The notes: generated by a model from the letters alone, not told the origin. 64,000 bases of DNA from Parapristionchus giblindavisi (GCA_943737045.1 CALSFV010000044.1:649501-713500), one strand, 5' to 3'. Positions 11,670-25,149 are shown, counted from the stretch's first letter. Translations and numbers: made by a program.

Positions 11670-12310
11670 TTAACTAGATGATTAAATAAATTTGAGGAGA
11701 CGTTCTTCAACGAATCTTCCTTAGCTGTTGATGATCTCCTTTATCATCGCTTTGTGAACCGATTTCAACTTTATTTTAAAAAAAAAACACTTTATTTTGA
11801 AAAGCAACATTATTTGCCCAAGGAACGCGTTCTAATCCTCACAGTGTATCTTTATTTCTTGAGAAAGGCAACATCAACAAAGCGTATACAGAAGATGTAC
11901 AAGAAAACCCGATTGCAATGCATTTAAGACTATTTTGGGCGTTCTTTCTTTTGTATTTTCTCCGTTCATTTGCGTTTCATTTTCTGTGCCCGATGTATCC
12001 ACACTTTTTTTTCTGTAATTAAAAAAAAATTTGTCGTTTGGGTTTGACAAAGCTTCGATTCCATTGATATATTGTTTCCTCATGAAAATAACACAGTATT
12101 TTTAGAACTTGTTTCAATATACGGTTTCAATTAATTAGCATATATTTTTAGAAAAAGTAATGCCTGTTGATTACAGAATTAGCCAAACCAATTTTATGCA
12201 CAACTGCTATTTATTTTTAAACTTCAAGATGCCCTACACGGTACATTTACACTTACATTTAAACACTTTATCGAGATCAACTAGACCTTAACCTTAACCT
12301 TAATGTTACG
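11670..12310. other. No gene seen
   Basis: AT-rich spacer. Ends in a few AACCTT hexamers at about 12,287-12,305, which do not match the TTAGGC telomere unit of nematodes. Confidence 0.4.
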
Positions 12311-12313
12311 AGA

Positions 12314-12424
12314 CGGTACACCTCGACCTAATTATACTCTCAGCAACGTTCTCTCGTAGACAAAGAAAGCGAGAGAGCATTGCCAGTGCGTATACTTTGA
12401 AATGTGATCGGGGTATGTCTTTAA
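12314..12424. repeat. Family A palindromic mini-element, copy 4 (diverged)
   Basis: Centre CGTTCTCTCGTAGACAAAGA and AGCGAGAGAGCATTGCCAG. Outer blocks ACCTCGACCTAATT and TGATCGGGGTATGTCTTTAA are weakened copies of the family ends. Confidence 0.65.
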
Positions 12425-12429
12425 GAATT

Positions 12430-13560
12430 TTTTATTGAATGTAAGTTGAAGTTGTTCCACGATAGTTTCTTATTTCTCTGACTCAGAAAGGCAAATGAGC
12501 ATTTTCCCTCACAGTGTAGCATTGTTGTCGAGGAGTGTCATCGCTTGTTAGAATAGGATTCTTTCCTAATTTAATCGTGTTATTTATGCCACTTCTATAA
12601 TCATCTTTCCATTTTCCCATTTCCCCCCACAATGAGCACGTTTAAAAATACTTTGTTCTTTTTTCATTCAGTCAAAAATCTCCGTCATATTTTCTTGATT
12701 CTTGATCTTTTCGAGACACTCATTCTTTTGGATTAGTCAACGTTTTTCTATCAAATTTATCGTTAAAATAGTGATGTAAACATTGCCTGTCTAGACCCAA
12801 TTAAATTATATATTAAATTATGCAGAGTTTTTTGGAGAAACGTCGTTGTGATAGCTATTAATGCAGCCATTTTCGAAGTCGATAACATGCAAAAAAGTTT
12901 CATTTTTGCATAGTAGTAGCTTTAATTGCCTGATGACGTCATTATTATATTAACTAAATTACGGCAATTACTTTGGTAGATTAAAGTTCTGAAAGTTCAA
13001 CAAATTAGCAATTACCAGACAATCAATACATTGCATGTACAAAATAGCCTAGAACTGGATAACTGAAACCTGAAAACTGGAGATCCCAAATGTGTAAATC
13101 GGCTCGGAATCAGTGTTAATCATGCTTTTCGTTATTTTAAGAATATTGTAAGCATTCGAAAAAAACATCTACACACAATGTGACTCACTATTTGTCTGTC
13201 TAATCGAAACATATCATAGACAGATTAACAATTCCCATGGCGCGCCTCATACCGAAACGTTAAATGAAGAGTTTTGAGTGGGTGTAGCGAAGTTTGATCA
13301 CATGTGTGCGCTGTTTTCTCATCTCCCTAAGGAATGAAAAATGAGACATCGTTCCTGTATACGCGAGAGGCACACAAAGAGAATACAAGGAACAGGAGTC
13401 GTTGATGATGAAGAAGAAGACGAATATGAGCCATAATGGGAAAAAAGACTCGAGCTAACGAAGTGTTTTGCAAAGGGAAGATGTGTCCAAATCCTATTTT
13501 CTGCTTTTTACTACTTTTTTGACGGAAAACTTATGATCTCTTCATTTCTTTATCGATTAA
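12430..13560. other. No gene seen
   Basis: AT-rich sequence without a recognised repeat or exon. Confidence 0.4.
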
Positions 13561-13568
13561 TGTGCACT

Positions 13569-13637
13569 TCGAGCTAATTGTACTCTTCATTTTCTCTCGC
13601 CCTCTTTGTCTGCGAGAGAATGTTGCCAAAGCGGAGA
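13569..13637. repeat. Family A palindromic mini-element, copy 5 (truncated)
   Basis: CGAGCTAATTGTACTCTTC, TTTGTCTGCGAGAGAATGTT and GCCAAAGCGGAGA are the internal blocks. The right terminal part is absent. Confidence 0.6.
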
Positions 13638-13639
13638 AA

Positions 13640-16400
13640 AAAATATTATGGGATAAAAGGGTCATTGTCGATGGTCCAGCACCACCCAGGGAAAGAAATA
13701 AGATGGTAGGGTGTGTAATAGAGATCCGCATTCGTGCAATTGCACGACCGATCTGACAATGTTCGACGTTAAAATAATTCTTAAAATAAATCGATTTTGA
13801 CTCTTAATTTCGTGCAAAGTCGCGCACTGGCCATTTATTTTATCCACCACTCGAAGAGTGAAAATGAATGAGAATAACTCGACTTCTCGAATTTGCACCA
13901 ATTATTTTTAAATTATAATATTATAATCGTGCCCACGATTTCTCATGCATAACTTTGTGAGAAATCATTTTTGTGCGACCGCACTATTGCAGATCTCTAG
14001 TCTGTAATGTCCTGAACTTGATTTTATTTAACTTTAGTCATACCAAGTTTAATAAAAAAAACGTTAGGGTCCCCTTCAATAAATTTTAATTTGCAAGTAA
14101 TACTGAGCATGTGCACCAGCGATACATCTATTCTTCTTTCTTTCTTTCTTTGTTTTCTTGTCATCATTGCTGTTCGTGACGTTTTCTCGGAGTAAAAAGC
14201 AACGCTTAAAAAATGAATTAGGAGTATTCCTTTGTGGCAATCTTTTGCATCCACGCGTTCGATGTTCGGGGCTCAAAGATCATGATTCTGTCATTGTTTA
14301 ATTGTTTCAGCTACCGATACAGAGTGGAAAACACGCCGTTCGTCTCGGAAAATCTTTTTTTTTTGCATTTAGAGAAGCCCCAAGCTTTATTAGATTTGTG
14401 AGGATACGATCAGTGCCGAAAACATGGTCTACAACTCTTGTAGCAATACCCCCCCCCTCTCCCTCTATCTATCCCTCTCCCATTCTTAAATTCCCGTCAC
14501 TTCAAGCATGTATTTCCATATGTGTTGCTAAAAACAATATTTTAGATCATCGGTTTTTTGAAAAGCGAAATGTTGTCTTCACAATCAGAGATTTGCTATG
14601 AGCTATCGTTAATGAACGAAATGTTTCCGATATACCTTTCTATCGTTTTCTTTCGATGAAATCCATAATAAGTTTGTTCCTAATATTTTCTGGAAAAAAA
14701 CATATTTTCCTAATGGAATTTTGAACTGTATAAGAAGAAGAGTAGAAGGTGCTCTCATACTTTCTTCTCCGTTCGTAACTTCAACAAAACAACAGCGCTA
14801 ATAAAGCAAATCTAGTTATTCTCCACTCCCATGGGCGTTGCTACTATGCCTGTGGCGCACTGCATTTTCTCAATTAAGTTAACAGTGATATCACTGTTTT
14901 GAAAATAACGTAATTTGACACATTCCGAATAATACAAAGAAACTTTGAATTGTCAAAACAGATAAACAGACCGTTTCTTCTAATATGATTCGATAGTTTT
15001 GTTTTTTTTTTCATTTTTTTTCAATATTAAAATTCCAATTTTTGGATTTTACGAGAAACTTCCGGACTATCAGAATAATGTGCTATGATCGGCCTTTCAA
15101 TGATTATGCTGTACTGCAATTCAACTGGTTGATCCTTTCTTATTTCTTTATTATTATGTACTGTCGCCCATACCTCATGTATTGCATTTCCATTAACAGA
15201 GGTGAACACCGGACAATTTTTCCTATAATTAGCTTTGTATTGTCGGCCTTACAATTTTCCCATCCATGAAATTCTGAAAACATTATTTTTCGCAACACTC
15301 AAAAGTTCTGTACTGGTTTCTTTGAACTCAATAGTCCTTGGCATCTAAATAATACAACAGTAGCTAAATATTTTTTCACAAACACATAGGATATATGAAT
15401 ACATCACGCTCAATTGCATTACGCAGAATTCTGCAAATACATACACAAACAGCCCAAATGGTGTAGATGATGAAGCAAGCGAAAATCCACTTTTCAGCGT
15501 TTTTTTTCAAATCGCAGGACTAACACGAAGGTTCTTTGTGCTGTCGTCTAGACTGTTTAGCACAACTTGAAATACAATTTATTTCTATTTAGTTTGTTAT
15601 TGATCGTTTCAAAATTTTCCGACACACAGCAACTACGTCCTCTTTTCAATTATGAATTTTGTGAAAAGCTTGTGATCTTCGATGCAGATGTATCACCCTT
15701 AATTATCCTATTCATTTTTTTTCTGTGCCTGATCATATTCAACTTCATTCAAGGATCATTTTTCTTAATTTATATTTAGCTGTCAGAAGCACATTTGTCT
15801 TCAAAGTATTTTGCTGACATTAGCTCCTAAAATGATTCCTGTCGGGTTTGTATTGCATTTGCAGCTTCTATCGAGCACGCATTCATCACATGAATGTTAT
15901 TGTGTTCATATATGTCATGATTTTCCAATTCTTGACGCTGAAATGGGAGATGTTAACCTCATGTGTTCACTATCGTCAGTTATAACCTCACAAATAAAAA
16001 TAATAAAGTTATAATTTTAGCGGGAACAAAATGTTGTAGTGTGATAAATCGAATGTTCTTCGACTCCAAAAATGACGTGATCATGAGACTATCTATGCAG
16101 ATAGATGAGACATGAGTCAAGATGAACACTCAGTTGAGATGTTTCTCAATTATCATAATTATTCCCAGAGACGGTTAATGACGTTGCGTATCAAAAGTTC
16201 TATCATCTACCCCACTCAATTACGTCATTTTCTTCTCTTTCTAATGTGGTCTCCGATCATAGTCGTAAACTATGATATTCAACCACATAAAACGAGTTTC
16301 CCGTAATGTTGTGTTTCCGAAGAATTGGACTTCTTTTGATAAGGCCGTTATCTGCTTGGCGAAAAAACTGAATTTTCAATATTTTGTAAAATCTTATATT
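13640..16400. other. No confident gene; one weak open segment at 14,302-14,601
   Basis: A 99-codon plus-strand frame begins right after a TTGTTTCAG-like acceptor (about 14,302-14,311) and reads through a C-rich run. It has no recognised domain and I do not call it. The remainder is AT-rich with no family seen. Confidence 0.35.
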
Positions 16401-16408
16401 TCTGTTTT

Positions 16409-16527
16409 CAAAGGAACACCCCAAGCTATTGTAACTCTCCGCATTGGCAATGCTGTCTCGCGGACAAAGAAAGCTAGAGAGTGTTTACAGAGCGGAGAGT
16501 TTTAAATTAGCTTGGGGTGTCGCTTTA
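16409..16527. repeat. Family A palindromic mini-element, copy 6 (well preserved)
   Basis: Left end CAAAGGAACACCCCAAGCTA and right end TAGCTTGGGGTGTCGCTTTAA are inverted copies. CTCTCCGCATTGGCAATG pairs with GTTTACAGAGCGGAGAG in the interior. Confidence 0.9.
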
Positions 16528-16529
16528 AC

Positions 16530-18070
16530 AAACGACGAGATTGATGAGATCATTTTTTTCATTCAAGCCTCCTAATTCCAAATATCACAGTACAGTGCTT
16601 TTTCTTTTGACCCTGTCTGACCATATTATTCTCATTCCGATATTTACCATATTCCTATTGTTCATTGATATCGGATATTCTTTCGCTGCCAAATCCGACT
16701 CCGATTTCATCCATATTTGATTTGTTTGTCTAAACTCATTCAGCACTTTTACTGTATTATTTGTCCAAAATACCTATTCGCTACGGTCGTTCCCCTTTCA
16801 CGCTCTACTACCCATCACACCAAAATATACTAACACATGCAAAGTTTATATTATTCAGGAAATATCTGATTATGAGCCTTCTCATGTTTTTGTTGTCGAA
16901 GTGACGCCGAGAATATATTAATATTTATTTATAGTCAGACAGTATCTGTGGCGGCTTCGTTACGGTTTATTCAGATTTCTCGCTAGCTTCGCTTTGCAAA
17001 GGCTTTGTTTATTGACCACCAATTGTATTTACACACATCACTTGCAATAGAAACAGTTCTGATAAATCAGCTACTTCAATGAAAATCTCTCTGGAATCAT
17101 TTCCAACCTTCCATTTTTTCGTGATATATTGTAGCGTGATATGCATTAGCAGACATAGGGGGATGACTACGAAATAAGTTATGCTTTCCTCTTTCTCTTT
17201 CCGTGCACTGCAAGTCATGTGCTACATGGAAAATGATAAACGAATTCCGTGCAACATTAGTGTAGAGTACCTTAGAGTTAATGGATAATATCTGGAAGTC
17301 CACACTCATCGAATAGATCAAAATTATTGCATATTTTCTATATTCTAAAGTATATTTTCATCGAGAATACTTTTCTTAGTACTATTATACTTGTTCATCC
17401 TTATCTTGTTTTCATCCAAACGAATAACGGATTTGATTACAATAAAATGACGAGTGAAAACCACAGCTTCCTACCGTAATTACCTATGTGTGTTGTGGGA
17501 AATTACAGCTTGACTATGATTGTTCAAACTGTAAGAATTGTAACTTTTTGATCTCTTCATTGTCTCTCCTGAGAAGGAAATATTAGACTGCGAAGAAACC
17601 TGAAATAGTTTAGTCGAGAACATAACTATGATATTTTTCAAAATTTTGGCAAGCAAATGTAAGCAGAATTTGGTCATGCCAATAAAAACTAGTACGTCAC
17701 GTATTGAATGAGTTCCTTATATATCCGGCACATTATTTATATATCCTCCTGGGCCCTCTGATCTAACAATAAGCGATACGTTGCAAGAAAATGACGCTAT
17801 TTTCCGCTTGAGAGACCGGAAGGTTTAAAGGTGACACAACGCACAAATAAAAACATCCTACCAGGGACTATTAACAAAATATATTTATTTTGCTAAAATG
17901 AAAACGTTTTAAATATGTGTGGATGCCTACTTGTATTTTTAAAAATACTGAACCTAGAAGTGGCATACAGGATATTTAATTTCGTGTACGTGCAGTATTA
18001 TTTTCGAAGTTTCTTCCACATGTTTAAGCTGCTAGTGTAATGCTAATCGTAATCGGAAGTCATTGAATTT
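16530..18070. other. No gene seen
   Basis: AT-rich spacer. No recognised family. Confidence 0.4.
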
Positions 18071-18115
18071 CACTCTATAAATACACACATTCCATCCATT
18101 TTCAACATCAACATC

Positions 18116-18269
18116 ATGCTCCCGTTATCTTTCTCTCAGTTCGCTCACAGCGGACTTTCTCACAAGGGCATGGTCTCAACTCACCGTGAAGTTATGACTG
18201 ACATTCGAACGTGCTCGTGGCAAGTATACTCAACGGATTTTCAGTCAGAATCACCGGGCGGTTCGAATG
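18116..18269 (+). CDS. Candidate first exon of an unrecognised gene (weak)
   Basis: A TATAAATA box (18,075-18,082) sits about 35-40 nt upstream of an ATG. The following 51 codons are open, GC-richer than the surroundings, and rich in polar residues (HSGLSHKGMVSTHREV near residue 11-26). The segment ends at a GAATG|GTATGTG donor-like site. I recognise no domain and cannot identify a second exon: the downstream sequence is C/T-rich. It could be chance. Transcript evidence over the TATA/ATG interval would decide. Confidence 0.22.
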
Positions 18270-18555
18270 GTATGTGTCATAACTCTACGGTGGGTTGCGA
18301 CCATGCCCTAATCAGGCCATTTTGTTCGATGATCGAGAAAAAAATAATGTTGAAAGGGCATTAGTGATGATCGGTAGTTCTCGCTTATCGAAGGTTCAGG
18401 ACCTCGTCTATTTCTCCCCCGTCTCTTCTTCTTACTTACCATTACCTCTCCTATTACCCTCGGAAATGTATACCTTTCACGTTTTTACGTTGTCCGCTCT
18501 TTTGTGCAACTTTGTGTGCAGAGCAAAGACGATTTTGCCGTCATCTAACTCCACT

Positions 18556-18670
18556 TTACTTCTTTCCCCTCTCCCTCTCCTCCTCTCCTCCCCTGTCCCC
18601 TCTCTCCTCCCTTCATCCTCCCTATCTGCTCTCTGCCCTCCCTTCGCCTTCCTCCCCCACCCCATCACCA
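18556..18670. repeat. Imperfect CT-rich tract
   Basis: Pyrimidine-rich CCCTCTCC runs interrupted by short mixed sequence. The open frames across it in both directions are composition effects. Confidence 0.8.
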
Positions 18671-18815
18671 ACCCCTTGAATATCCCATTTCATTTAAGTC
18701 TCCACTTTAATCTTGTCCGCCCTTTTATTCGGAAGATCATCCGACATATCTCTCTTATGTATGCTTTCAATTAGCTGTTTTCTCCGGACATGACCTCAAA
18801 TGTTTCCAAAACAAA

Positions 18816-18905
18816 ACTAGCTAATTTTAAACTCTCCAAGTTTTAAAGATTCTCTCGCAGACAAAAAGTGAGAGAGAGGGTGGCCAGTCAAATTAACCTG
18901 GGGGT
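18816..18905. repeat. Family A palindromic mini-element, copy 7 (diverged)
   Basis: AGCTAATTTTAAACTCTCC, then TTCTCTCGCAGACAAAAAGT and GAGAGAGGGTGGCCAGT, then AACCTGGGGGTTTA. It lies 10 bp from the next copy. Confidence 0.65.
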
Positions 18906-18914
18906 TTACATTTA

Positions 18915-19032
18915 TTAAAGGAAAATCCCGAGCTAATTTGAAACTCTCCGCTCTTACAATACTCTCTCGCTTTCTTAGTGCAAGAGGGTATGGCTAGAGC
19001 GAAGAGTTTCAAATCAGCTCTGGTATTAAAGG
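18915..19032. repeat. Family A palindromic mini-element, copy 8
   Basis: TTAAAGG at 18,915 and again at 19,026. Left block CCCGAGCTAATTTGAAACTC pairs with GAGTTTCAAATCAGCTC at the right. It shares its right TTAAAGG with the following element. Confidence 0.85.
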
Positions 19033-19146
19033 GAGCGTAACCTCACTCAATGGTCTCTTTATTGCGCACACTATTTCTCTGTTCTCTAACAACGAGAGAG
19101 CATTGCGCGTCGAAGAGACCATTGAGTGAGGTTTCGCACCCTTTAA
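19026..19146. repeat. Palindromic mini-element of a second family with TTAA ends
   Basis: The left arm AACCTCACTCAATGGTCTCT is matched by the right arm AGAGACCATTGAGTGAGGTT. The outer ends are TTAAAGGG and CCCTTTAA. It differs in sequence from family A but has the same ~120 bp size, the same TTAAAGG terminus and a GAGAGAGCATTGCGCGTC centre, so it looks like a sister family mobilised by the same enzyme. Confidence 0.8.
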
Positions 19147-19149
19147 GCT

Positions 19150-19860
19150 CGGTCTCTTCATATCACGCAATATTTCTTCTATGACTATTCATGAGAGAGC
19201 ACTTTATGGAGAGGAGACTGCCGTCTCTTGCCCTGCTTTCAAAGTTCAACGAAGTTTATTTATGTGCCTTCGCATCTGTAGGTGAATTGAATTTTGCAAC
19301 ACGACGTATCTCCATACTACAATTCATACCTTTTCGTAGTAACCACGCCGTGATTGCTACAAAAACTTTTTTGAAATTTTTGATCGATGAATCTTGTCTA
19401 GGCTGGTCTTCCATGAATGAAGGATTGGGGAGAACACAAAAACCTTTGCCATTAGTCTAATCATTTCATACTTTTTTTCGTCATAAGAATGCGAGAGCAA
19501 TAATGCTTGTTGAAGATGTCTTCGACAGTGATCGATAGATTCATTAGCTGTTGAGTGTTTGTTATTATCGGACTATTTATTATGCTAATCGAAATCGTCA
19601 ATCCTACCACGCTATTCGTTACGTTCATCGAAATTATGATAATTCAGTTATTTTAAAGTAAGTCGTGGCACAACTCTCGAAGTACAATTTGCTCACTAAA
19701 CTATTTCTCCTTTATACTATTCACTCATTTTTCCACTTCTTAATTTAATATATTGTACTTTTCACGAGTAAAAATAATTTTATCAATTTTGTTGAAGAGG
19801 ATTTAAGTTGTTCTCGATGACAATGAGCGGGGGTGATTTTATGACTCACAATCAAATCAC
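19150..19860. other. No confident gene
   Basis: Begins with a further degraded GGTCTCTTCATATCACGCAA block, which repeats part of the preceding element. An 89-codon open frame (19,191-19,460) has no recognised domain. Confidence 0.4.
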
Positions 19861-19868
19861 CTGCTAAA

Positions 19869-20228
19869 GTGTTAAGTAAACAGAAAACATCGACTGAACA
19901 TGTGAGAAGTGATAAAAGTGAAGCGACTCGAGAATATCCTTGGAAATCTCCATTCTGTCAATCGGAAACGTCCATTCACACTGGATCATTCGATGGCACC
20001 GCAAATCGGAATTTTCCCAAAATTTGGGTATCTGTAATCTTTTCGGGTCGGTTCACTTTCATTGCATCGCAAACCGTTCAACCCGCTTCCTATGTTTGCT
20101 GTCTACACAATTCTTTTTGCAAGATCACAATCGACCCCTTCGCCCCCTCACTTTTGTCGTTAATTCGTGTCAAAGTGCTGTTATCAATGAAAGGATCCTT
20201 TTTATATCACCAATGTATCATTATATAA
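19869..20228 (+). CDS. Unrecognised 119-codon open frame (weak)
   Basis: The first half is polar and coding-like (KQKTSTEHVRSDKSEATREY near the start, FDGTANRNFPKIW near residue 40-55). The second half is hydrophobic and cysteine-rich without a known pattern. A GG|GTATCT donor-like site inside, about 20,026, could end a shorter exon. No promoter, partner exon or domain was found. Confidence 0.15.
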   Translation: MLSKQKTSTEHVRSDKSEATREYPWKSPFCQSETSIHTGSFDGTANRNFPKIWVSVIFSGRFTFIASQTVQPASYVCCLHNSFCKITIDPFAPSLLSLIRVKVLLSMKGSFLYHQCIII

Positions 20229-20279
20229 TGTATCCTACGTTATCATGTGATATTAACCTTTGAACTCATCGACACTCCA

Positions 20280-23200
20280 ACGTTCTAAACGCTATTTTTC
20301 AACTGAATCTTATTGTTAGCTATGTCATTCAGGGTATTTACATGTGTAAAGAACGTGTGAAGTGATCAGATTTCTCAAAATCTTCTAAGAAAAATCTTAT
20401 TTTTGCTGATTCTTGGTCTCAACGTGACGACTAATTCGTGTTACCAAGCCAAAATTCCATATTATCACAAACGAAAATTGGATGTTACGGTCTGAATAAC
20501 AATGGAGGAGGTTCCGTGTTGGGTAGGCATGATAGATAATCCTAGTTGAGCTTCCTTGTCTCATTGTGAGACTAAGAATCCGTAAGCCTTATGGGATCGT
20601 ATCTGCTCTCTGATCGACTCTCTTTGGCTATGAGAATCATGGATGAAGAGGTATTGTCCATATATGTCAATATCAAAATATTTTTTAAAAGTTGATTGAT
20701 TTGGCTATTTACTGCAAGAGAGATGGTCGAAAGACCCCCATTTCATGATTTGCCCAATTTCTTTCGTTATGTCTCTGTTTACAGGTAGTCAATTTCTTCT
20801 TCTAGAGTAGTCACGTTTGCAGAGATGCACTTATTATGCCTAATCTGGCAAGTGACTTGAATTTTGAGTAAATAATAGAAGACTTGTGATCACTCTCGGT
20901 GTACTTTTCTATTATTTCGCATTGGAGGTATAAGATGCATCGTCAACACATTCTTGGTCTCTGTACTATCGAAAAAAACGGTGAAAACATTCTCACGTGT
21001 CTGGATGAAGAACTGACTTTTTTAAAGATTTTTTAAAAAAATGTGGACTTGTAGCATATTTTGTTGCCAACTCATTCTCAGAGAATTTTAAAGAGGTATT
21101 GTTAGTTTTCCCTGGCTCACTTTTTGCCTCTTTTCTTTTGAACGTTGCAATAGGACTATCAGAAAAAAATATGCCGTGATTTTCAAACTCTCAGCATTTC
21201 TCTATCGCTACAATGAACTTGTGTCTAGCTGTTTCTCATTTTTCGTGTTTAATGGAATCACGCTGTCCATACGCATTTTGTCCTAGATAGTTTCACAATT
21301 AAATAAGAAAATACATTTCTAGCGACCTTTGGAGTATAACCGATGTCTGGAACCATACAAATATGGTGTAATAATACCAACGTCATTTCCGTCCATACAA
21401 AGGGCGATGTCATCCAGTCCGAAGCAACAACGAGAGCGCATTCATATTTAATTACTGGCCTTCTATGATATTTTTACGAGCTATCGCATATTCTGTTCGA
21501 TGTACTAAGTCGAAGTCACGTAGTTAAATGATATTAGAGGCAGCTTAACCTTTATTAACATTTTATTGTATTTCACACATGCTTTGATGATTTTTTGATT
21601 TTCTGTGTTGATGATAGAGAACAAATGAATAGATGATGTTCATCGTTTTCAAATATATACAATGCATTTATCTTTTTGGCGCTAAATGCAAAAGTCAGGG
21701 GCATGGGGAAATTGCTCGCAATTTCTTATTCTTCCGCATCTGAGAGATATTTTCTTCTAGTTCAAGAAAACAGTCGAAATCAAAATTAGCGATTGAAATT
21801 ATTTTTAGAAATAATGAGTTTAACCCCTAGCAATTGGTACAACAATAAATATCACCGAAACCATAGACTGTAAGGTTTTCTATAGTGTGACACCCCTACA
21901 GTGTAGTGTTTCTCGGAAGTTGTACGTGATCTAGGCACTTTCTCTTATGAAAAGTGCAACCTCGGGCTCATTATTTCTTTCCGGTGCAGTTTCTCGTGTT
22001 TTATTTCGAAGCAATAGTAATCCAATTATAGTTCGGAATTCGGGATAATAATTATTTTCAAAGGTCAAATTAATCCAGCCAAGATATGGTTTATCGCTTG
22101 AAAAAAAAGGAAACAACTGTTTCACTTCTTCTGTACTACTTTCTATACATCGGGCTTGGAATTGCAACAAAACCCGAAACCCGTAAGGCATCATTGAAAT
22201 ATTCAAAATTCCTAATGTATACTTCCGTCATTTCATCATTTGACTCGTAAATGAGGAATGTCTCTCGTTTTGTTCCTTATTACATTCTTCTAGCATAGCA
22301 TCATGATCTTTCAGCAGAATTATGAACAAAATCATCTCATGCAGAGTCAGTTTCGCGCAAAAATTGTCTAATTCTCTCGTTTTGCATGCTCTTTTCTCCT
22401 CCTCTAACTTGTTCTATATGCCCGGTCTTTGAGTCACGAACTTTCTTCGCCCGTATTTCGCCTTGCCATTCCCATGTTCAGTTATGCATATGCTTTGCAA
22501 GTCTATCCATTATTTCACCAGTTCATCCCGGCTCCACCGATGCATTACTGCATTCACTAACAAGTTAATTATGGTGGATAATGTACTGTTCACTGGTCTC
22601 TTGTGACGTAAAAACAACGAAATATCACATGAACTGGGGAGATCGCTGCCATTGACTTTTAAAAGGTCCCCAATAAAAGCTGCAAGTATAGGAAAATGAT
22701 GCATGGAGGGTGTACTTACAGTCTGGGTTGTGGACCCTATCCGGTAAATAGTTATGGAATGATTCGAGCGTGAAATGGTTCTGCCTCACGGGTGAAATAG
22801 TTCAACCGTGAAGTGATGTAAACGGATCTGATGCCGAGATCTGAAAATACTTCAGACGACGTGTGTTTTGTATGAGATCTACTCTAGTTCAAGTCTTGGC
22901 TGGGAATGAAAACACTAGAAAGTAGGAGAAAATAACAAAACTTTTCGAACAGACAGTATAACTGACTCAGTTTTTTTATTTGTAAAGCTTTGACGAACTT
23001 TTCGCATATATTATAATGTATCTAGGACTTAATGGCCGAAAAAATGAATATGCGCTTATTCTGTGATAACTACTTTGAACTACGAATACTTATACCAGAC
23101 GGTATATACGTTAATGTTTATCTACGTCTAGTTCATATAGAAAAAAATGCGTTCGTTTTCAGTGCGTAGTGAACTATGATCCTTCGGTACTCATTTTCAT

Positions 23201-25000
23201 TTTTTGTTGTCAATTTTCGACTGGCAATGAAGTACCAACAAATATTTTACGCTTTAATTATGTCCTTGGAGTAATTATGTTCCATCGTCACTTGGTAACC
23301 CAAAATAGATTTCGTATTATTTTTTTAGAATTTTCAAAGTTTTAAAGCAGTTATTTTGAGTTCAAAGAGGTTTGCCCTTTGTTAAAGCCCTCTTCAGTAC
23401 ACGCACAATTCATTTAGCGCAGTTACGAGAGCAGATCTTATGTAGAGACAGCTGTCCGAACTGTTTTTTTTTCTTTAAATCTCACTAAGTTTTGGTGCTG
23501 TCTGAATTTAGGTCGACAGTCTAAAGTTTGGTTTAAGTATATGTCAGAGGTAGGTCCAATTTCAGGACCGTAGATCGACAACTAAAGCCTCTCATACTAA
23601 ACTTTCTTTCGGGTTACATGATTTCGTATTTTTTAAAACTTAAATATAATGAGAACATGACTTCTTTAGGTCTAGCTTGCTCGTTTTGATGCTTTTCCGA
23701 AGAAAGTCTATCATTTGTATGTTATTTATTTGAAGATTTTCTGCGAAAAGAATTTGAATAGCAATGGTTCAAAACGATCATAGATTTTACGAACTCCAAG
23801 TTATGTATTATAGATGTAAGCAATTTATTGGGATTCCTGCCTTCTTTCTTCACAGTCTTTAGCTCAGTTCCTTTTTTGTTACTTCGCTTATCATCTTATA
23901 CTACCTGATATCGATGGGAAAATCATACGGGTTGGTTTCCGTGAGCTGCCATCTTTCCTTTACCAGCACTCTATACTCGCTACACACAGACATCCGTCAT
24001 TCTACTCACCTATATCCAATACCAATCTTCTTTTCTTTTTCTGGATGAATAAATAAAAAAATATAAATAAATAAATATGAAGAAGTGGATAGAATTGAAG
24101 TCGGCTCGTATAGTTTGCTTTCATCGCCTCGTCCATGCTCATCTCTCGCCTAATTACCATAGTTTCGGCCCAATTCATCTCTTTCTCCGTCTATATCTCA
24201 TCTCTAACGTTTATTTCATGTTGCCCATCTGTACATATTCATGATCAATCATTTTTTTTGTTAATTCGAGTCTCTTCGTTCCATACATTATTTATCTAAT
24301 TTTCTGTTCTCATCGCGATAACCAGACAATGGTTTCTCTTTAATTCTATAATTTAATTCTTTAATTATTTAATTCTTTCATTTTAATTCTGCATTTCTTT
24401 CAGGAATATGACTTTGGAACGGTTCGGAAGAATGATGTTTTCAAGATGTTTGTTATGGGAAGCGTGGTATTTTTCACTTTCTCTGAACGCAGTTATATTT
24501 CATTGTATCAATATTCAATACAAACATGTCCACCAAATGATCTCGCACACATATTCCATGTTTTCTAAAATGAGGAATTTCTTAAATCAGGTATTCTCTG
24601 GAAAATATGTTTTTTCATAAAATATGAGAAAACTTCCCACCCTCACAAAATATCCGATTTCATATTTATCTCCACTCTCTGTCTATATTCGTCTCATTTC
24701 TCAGACTCCCCGCCTGTAAACCTCTAAATAAGATATTATTTAAGGAAAAAAGAATCGTAATACATTTTTGAACTATTTTGGCTATTTTTATTTCATTCTG
24801 AGGCAAAATATTCATCTAAAAATACTGAAAACGTGACTTCGTTAAGTCAGAATTGTTGATTCAAATGCTAAACTTTCAACATTTCTTTACTATACGTAGT
24901 TAGTGTTGTTTGTGTCTAACCTACGCATCGATGATGATTTTTGATTCGGAATTTCTGCATATATTTCGAGGGAATAAGTAATAATAGAATATCGCTTGTA
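20280..25000. other. Long stretch without a recognisable gene
   Basis: AT-rich and non-repetitive by eye. It contains only isolated open frames, for example minus strand 21,931-22,206 (91 codons, no domain). If genes are present here their exons are too short or too diverged for me to see. Confidence 0.35.
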
Positions 25001-25074
25001 GGTAAAACGTAAAGGAAAATCCCGTTATTCAAGGCACACAATGTTCTGTGGGAGATCTCTACTTGGCCAGTGAC
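25001..25074 (+). repeat. Dispersed repeat family E, copy 4
   Basis: GGTAAAACGTAAAGGAAAA, CCCGTTATTCAAGGCACACA and GTGGGAGATCTCTACTTGGC followed by CAGTGAC match the family reference at 6,495. Confidence 0.65.
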
Positions 25075-25149
25075 ATTTCCTTTGTAGATCAGTTGTAAAT
25101 GGTGGATATTTCAATTGAACTACTTGAACGCAGAATATTAATAGTATTC

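Noticed and set aside
12287..12305. Telomere-like AACCTT repeats
   Set aside because: Only about three units and not the TTAGGC unit of nematodes.
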